From Nannocystis exedens (GTDB lineage Bacteria > Myxococcota_A > Polyangia > Nannocystales > Nannocystaceae), in NCBI RefSeq assembly GCF_002343915.1, contig NZ_NETK01000001.1, positions 3,668,001-3,732,000 of the forward strand: 64,000 nt of DNA, given 5' to 3'. This document shows positions 61,294 to 64,000 of this stretch, piece by piece. Each line of letters begins with the position of its first letter. The first letter of the stretch is position 1. Below the pieces are notes generated by a model. It made no database searches and was not told the origin of the DNA. It was given only the letters and a program-made list of their open reading frames with translations. The translations under genes and the position numbers were made by a program.

Positions 61294-62525
61294 GCCGCGA
61301 CCGCGAGGCCGACGAAGCACCTGTCCCCGCGGACAGCCAGGCCGACGCTCCGGCTGTCTCTGGGGACAGCTCGCCTGTCCCCGCGGACAGCCGCTCGGCA
61401 CCTGTCCCGGCGGACAGCCGCGACGCCGCTGCGACCGGCGCGGGCGACGCTCGCGCCCGCCGCGGCCTGTCCGCCGCCGACCTCGAGCGCCTGCGCGAGC
61501 CCCCGCTGCAGACCGCCGACCTGCCGGGCGTCGGCGGCGCCATCCGTTGCCGGCCGGAGGACTTTCGCGTCCGCGAGATCCCGGCCTACGACCCCGACGG
61601 CCGCCCGGGCGCGCACGTCCTGCTCGTGCTGAGCAAGCGCGGCGTCGGCAGCGAGGACGCGGTCGCCGAGGTCGCGCGCCAGCTCGGCATCCCGCGCGCC
61701 GAGGTCGGGCTCGCCGGCCTCAAGGACAAGGACGCCGTCACCGAGCAGTGGATCTCCCTGCCCGCCGCCGCGGCCGCGCGTCTCGGGCAATTTGTCCATT
61801 CGGACATATCCCTCGGGACAGCTCATCCTCACGGCAACAAGCTGCGCCGCGGCCACCTGCGCGGCAATCGCTTCACGATCGTCGTGCGCGACCCGGTCGT
61901 GCCGGTCGACGAGGCCCTGGCCCGCTGCCGCGCCAAGGTCGAGCGCCTGCGCGCGCTCGGCGGGCTCGACAATCTCTACGGCGAGCAGCGGTTTGGCAGT
62001 GACAATTTGGCGCGGGGCCTCGCCGCTCTGGCGCGCGCGCGCCGGCGCGGCCGGGCCGACTTCCTGCTCAGCGCCGGGCAGTCGGCGCTGTTCAACCTCT
62101 ACCTGCTCGAGCGCCGCGCCCGCGGCCTCATGCGCGAGGTGCTGCGGGGCGACATCCTGAAGAAGACGGCCACGGGCGGCCTCTTCGAGTGCACCGACCC
62201 GGCCACCGACAAGGCCCGGCTCGATGCCGGGGAACTGGGCATCACCGGGCCGATGTTCGGCAGCAAGATGCGGGCGCCGGGTCCGGACACCCCCTCCGGG
62301 GCGCTGGAGGCGGAGATCCTCGCGCGGGCGGAGATCGACCTGGCGACGCTGCAGGGCTTAGGTCACACCCTCGAGGGGACGCGGCGGCCGCTGCAGGTCG
62401 CGCCGCTCGCGGTCGACATGGAGGCCGTGCGCGACGACTTCGGCCCCGGGGTCTCCCTCAGCTTCGAGCTGCCCTCCGGGAGCTACGCGACGGCCCTCCT
62501 GCGCGAGCTTCAGCGCCCGGTCTGA
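61290..62525 (+). CDS. truD: tRNA pseudouridine(13) synthase with unusual N-terminal extension
   Basis: 411 aa from GTG 61290, overlapping the bamD stop by four bases. The catalytic Asp is 146 in GLKDKDAVTEQ. HPHGNKLRRGHLRGNRFTIV, NLYGEQRFGSDN and the TRUD insertion domain are intact. It makes pseudouridine 13 in tRNA-Glu. The first 60 residues are an added, disordered Pro/Ala/Asp/Ser stretch: three dyad copies each code PVPADS, and a fourth (61355) codes AVSGDS. Another exact dyad (61793-61806) lies inside the conserved catalytic half. Confidence 0.95.
   Translation: MSRDREADEAPVPADSQADAPAVSGDSSPVPADSRSAPVPADSRDAAATGAGDARARRGLSAADLERLREPPLQTADLPGVGGAIRCRPEDFRVREIPAYDPDGRPGAHVLLVLSKRGVGSEDAVAEVARQLGIPRAEVGLAGLKDKDAVTEQWISLPAAAAARLGQFVHSDISLGTAHPHGNKLRRGHLRGNRFTIVVRDPVVPVDEALARCRAKVERLRALGGLDNLYGEQRFGSDNLARGLAALARARRRGRADFLLSAGQSALFNLYLLERRARGLMREVLRGDILKKTATGGLFECTDPATDKARLDAGELGITGPMFGSKMRAPGPDTPSGALEAEILARAEIDLATLQGLGHTLEGTRRPLQVAPLAVDMEAVRDDFGPGVSLSFELPSGSYATALLRELQRPV
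61319..61419. repeat. Four dyad copies in 100 bp at the start of truD
   Basis: TGTCC-CCGC-GGACA at 61322, TGTCT-CTGG-GGACA at 61355, TGTCC-CCGC-GGACA at 61376, and TGTCC-CGGC-GGACA at 61403. This is the densest cluster in the window. All four share one reading frame and three code PVPADS. Confidence 0.95.
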
Positions 62526-62600
62526 GCAGGCGTGCGCCCGCGTCGCCGGCGAACACTGGCCGTTTCGCGCCGGCTGGGCTACGGTTCGCATGGCTCACCA

Positions 62601-63266
62601 ATGAAGCTCTCGGAAAAATTCCTCGAGCTCTCGGCCGTCGGCTCGGAGTGGATCCTCTGGATCCTCGTCGGGCTGTCCGTCGTGAGCGTGGCCGTGATGA
62701 TCGAGCGCCTGATCTTCTACTCGGGCGTCCAGGGGCGCGACTCGGCGCTGGTCCGGGCGCTCCACGCCGCGCTTGCCGACCGCGACATCGCCAAGGCCCA
62801 GGAGGTCCTGCGGACCGCCACCAGCCCCGGCGCCCGGATCGCCGCGCAGATGCTCGAGACCAGCCACCGCGGCGCCGGCTCGATGGCCGCGATCATGGCC
62901 GCGCTGCGCCCCGGCGAGAAGCTCCGGCTCGAGCGCAACCTCAACTTCCTCGGCACCGTCGGCTCGAACTCGCCGTTCATCGGCCTCCTCGGCACGGTGC
63001 TCGGCATCATCGAGACCTTCCGCGCCATCGAGCGCTCGGGCGTGATGGGCAGCGCCGAGTACTCGAACGCGGTCATGGCCGGCATCTACGAGGCGCTGGT
63101 CGCCACCGCCGTCGGCCTCCTCGTCGCCATCCCGGCCGTCATCGCCTTCAACTTCTTCCAGCGTCGCGTCAAGGCGCTGCTCGGCGAGGCCGACGCGCTG
63201 ACCAACATGGTGCTGTCGCTGTCGGGCAACCAGTCGGGCAACTCGGACGCCCCGCGCGCCCACTGA
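62601..63266 (+). CDS. exbB: ExbB/TolQ/MotA-family proton channel subunit
   Basis: 221 aa from ATG 62601 (MKLSEKFLELSAVGSEW). Three membrane segments: EWILWILVGLSVVSVAVMIE, SNSPFIGLLGTVLGIIETFR, and IYEALVATAVGLLVAIPAVIAF, with the conserved LNFLGTVGSNSPFIGLLGTV and GIYEALVATAVGL. With ExbD it harnesses the proton gradient for a TonB-like protein. The genes for ExbD and a TonB-like protein follow immediately. Confidence 0.93.
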   Translation: MKLSEKFLELSAVGSEWILWILVGLSVVSVAVMIERLIFYSGVQGRDSALVRALHAALADRDIAKAQEVLRTATSPGARIAAQMLETSHRGAGSMAAIMAALRPGEKLRLERNLNFLGTVGSNSPFIGLLGTVLGIIETFRAIERSGVMGSAEYSNAVMAGIYEALVATAVGLLVAIPAVIAFNFFQRRVKALLGEADALTNMVLSLSGNQSGNSDAPRAH

Positions 63267-63293
63267 GCCGGCCTTCCCAGGGGGATCCACGCC

Positions 63294-63734
63294 GTGGCCG
63301 CCGACACCAATCTCGACGACGACGAGGGCATCAACAGCATCAACGTCACCCCGCTGGTCGACGTCATGCTCGTGCTGCTGATCATCTTCATGGTCACGAC
63401 CACGAAGATCCAGGAGTCCGAGGCGCTGGCGATCGACAAGCCCGACGCGCAGACCGGCCAGAAGCTCGAGCCCAAGCAGCACCACATCCTGCTCAGCTGC
63501 GCGAAGGACGGCAAGCTCGAGGTCGACCACAAGCCGGTCGACAGCGACGCCGCGATCAAGGAGGCGATCACGCGCAAGCTCGCCGAGGGCCGCGACCTCC
63601 AGGGCATCATCCAGTGCGACGAGGAGGCCCAGGTGAAGTCGATGATCCACCTCGTCGACCTGCTGCGGGACGCCGGCGTCAAGAAGTACGCGATCGCCAC
63701 GGAGAAGCCCAAGGCCAGCCCCGCGCCCTCCTGA
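63294..63734 (+). CDS. exbD: ExbD/TolR-family protein
   Basis: 146 aa from GTG 63294. One membrane segment with the proton-carrying Asp: INVTPLVDVMLVLLIIFMVT. The periplasmic part runs from KIQESEALAIDKPDA to VKSMIHLVDLLRDAGVKKYA. It works with the preceding ExbB. It is separated from it by 27 bases, with a GGGGG-type ribosome site. Confidence 0.93.
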   Translation: MAADTNLDDDEGINSINVTPLVDVMLVLLIIFMVTTTKIQESEALAIDKPDAQTGQKLEPKQHHILLSCAKDGKLEVDHKPVDSDAAIKEAITRKLAEGRDLQGIIQCDEEAQVKSMIHLVDLLRDAGVKKYAIATEKPKASPAPS

Positions 63735-63751
63735 TCTGAGCGAGACCTGCG

Positions 63752-64000
63752 ATGCGCCTCGGCGGCAGCTTTCTCTCTCGGTCCGGCACAGGGGCGTTCG
63801 GCTCGCTGGGGCTCCACGCCCTGCTCGCGGTGCTGCTGTCGTACCTGTCGGTCGAGCCGCCGCCGCCCGAGGAGCCGCAGATCGACCTCGTGGAGTTCGA
63901 GATCCCCGAGCCCGAGCCCGAACCGGAGCCCGAGCCCGAGCCCGAACCGGAGCCCGAGAAGCCGCAGGAGACCCCGCCCGAGCCGCAGCCGGTGCCCGAG
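63752..64000 (+). CDS. TonB-like energy transducer, N-terminal part (cut by window end)
   Basis: From ATG 63752: MRLGGSFLSRSGTGAFGSL, then a single membrane anchor (GLHALLAVLLSYLSV) and a Pro/Glu-rich spanner with EPEPEPEPEP repeats. This is the N-terminal layout of TonB or AgmX-type transducers; the C-terminal domain is outside the window. Together with exbB and exbD it completes an energy-transducing unit downstream of bamD-truD. Confidence 0.8.
   Translation, partial: MRLGGSFLSRSGTGAFGSLGLHALLAVLLSYLSVEPPPPEEPQIDLVEFEIPEPEPEPEPEPEPEPEPEKPQETPPEPQPVPE

Overview
The window is a very GC-rich (roughly 72%, judged by eye) chromosomal segment of a myxobacterium, most likely of the Nannocystis type. 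The inference rests on several things: two Ser/Thr protein kinases and a PP2C phosphatase, many lipoproteins, AgmX/TonB-like C-terminal domains, tandem DUF4215-type Cys-rich proteins, and the PrkA/YeaH/SpoVR trio beside ordinary housekeeping genes. I see no insertion sequence, prophage or CRISPR array.

Layout. 1-8138: two overlapping minus-strand genes for giant HEAT-repeat proteins, one with a beta-propeller-like start and a poly-Asp tail, one with a BRCT domain. 8139-14151: small lipoproteins, a broken Kunitz-type gene, an orphan coding fragment, a WD40-like protein, an internally deleted SDR gene and a cytochrome c/copper monooxygenase lipoprotein. 14152-18993: a two-component pair, then RidA, enoyl-CoA hydratase and acyl-CoA dehydrogenase. 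19256-21843: molybdate transporter modABC with an extra small ORF between modB and modC. 21844-25277: a 141-bp tandem repeat, a thioredoxin-fold Cys-rich protein and a TPR-like membrane protein. 25405-28848: two nearly identical Cys-rich lipoproteins and the stump of a third. 28849-41430: Thr-rich lipoprotein, two kinases, an Ig-like/LtaS-like fusion, GNAT, DUF4291 and SDR. 41431-46488: TIR protein, lipoproteins, YkgJ-type protein, queC, zinc-ribbon protein and a CAU tRNA. 46656-49945: flippase, glycosyltransferase and RNase P RNA. 50015-60214: PP2C, spoVR, yeaH, prkA, PAS histidine kinase, exonuclease III and a permease. 60361-64000: bamD, truD, exbB, exbD and the start of a TonB-like gene.

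The most striking signal is a short dyad repeated throughout: TGTCC, four variable bases, GGACA. I counted 21 exact copies by eye, plus at least 25 degenerate ones keeping the four-base spacer. From base composition less than one exact copy would be expected. Copies lie in intergenic gaps, directly after stop codons, and inside conserved genes. Four are packed into the N-terminal extension of truD. Two intergenic copies have perfect 14- or 15-bp arms. I do not know a described element that matches it.

A second general feature is that many genes have a TANNNT -10 box only 6-11 bases before the start codon, which points to widespread leaderless transcription.
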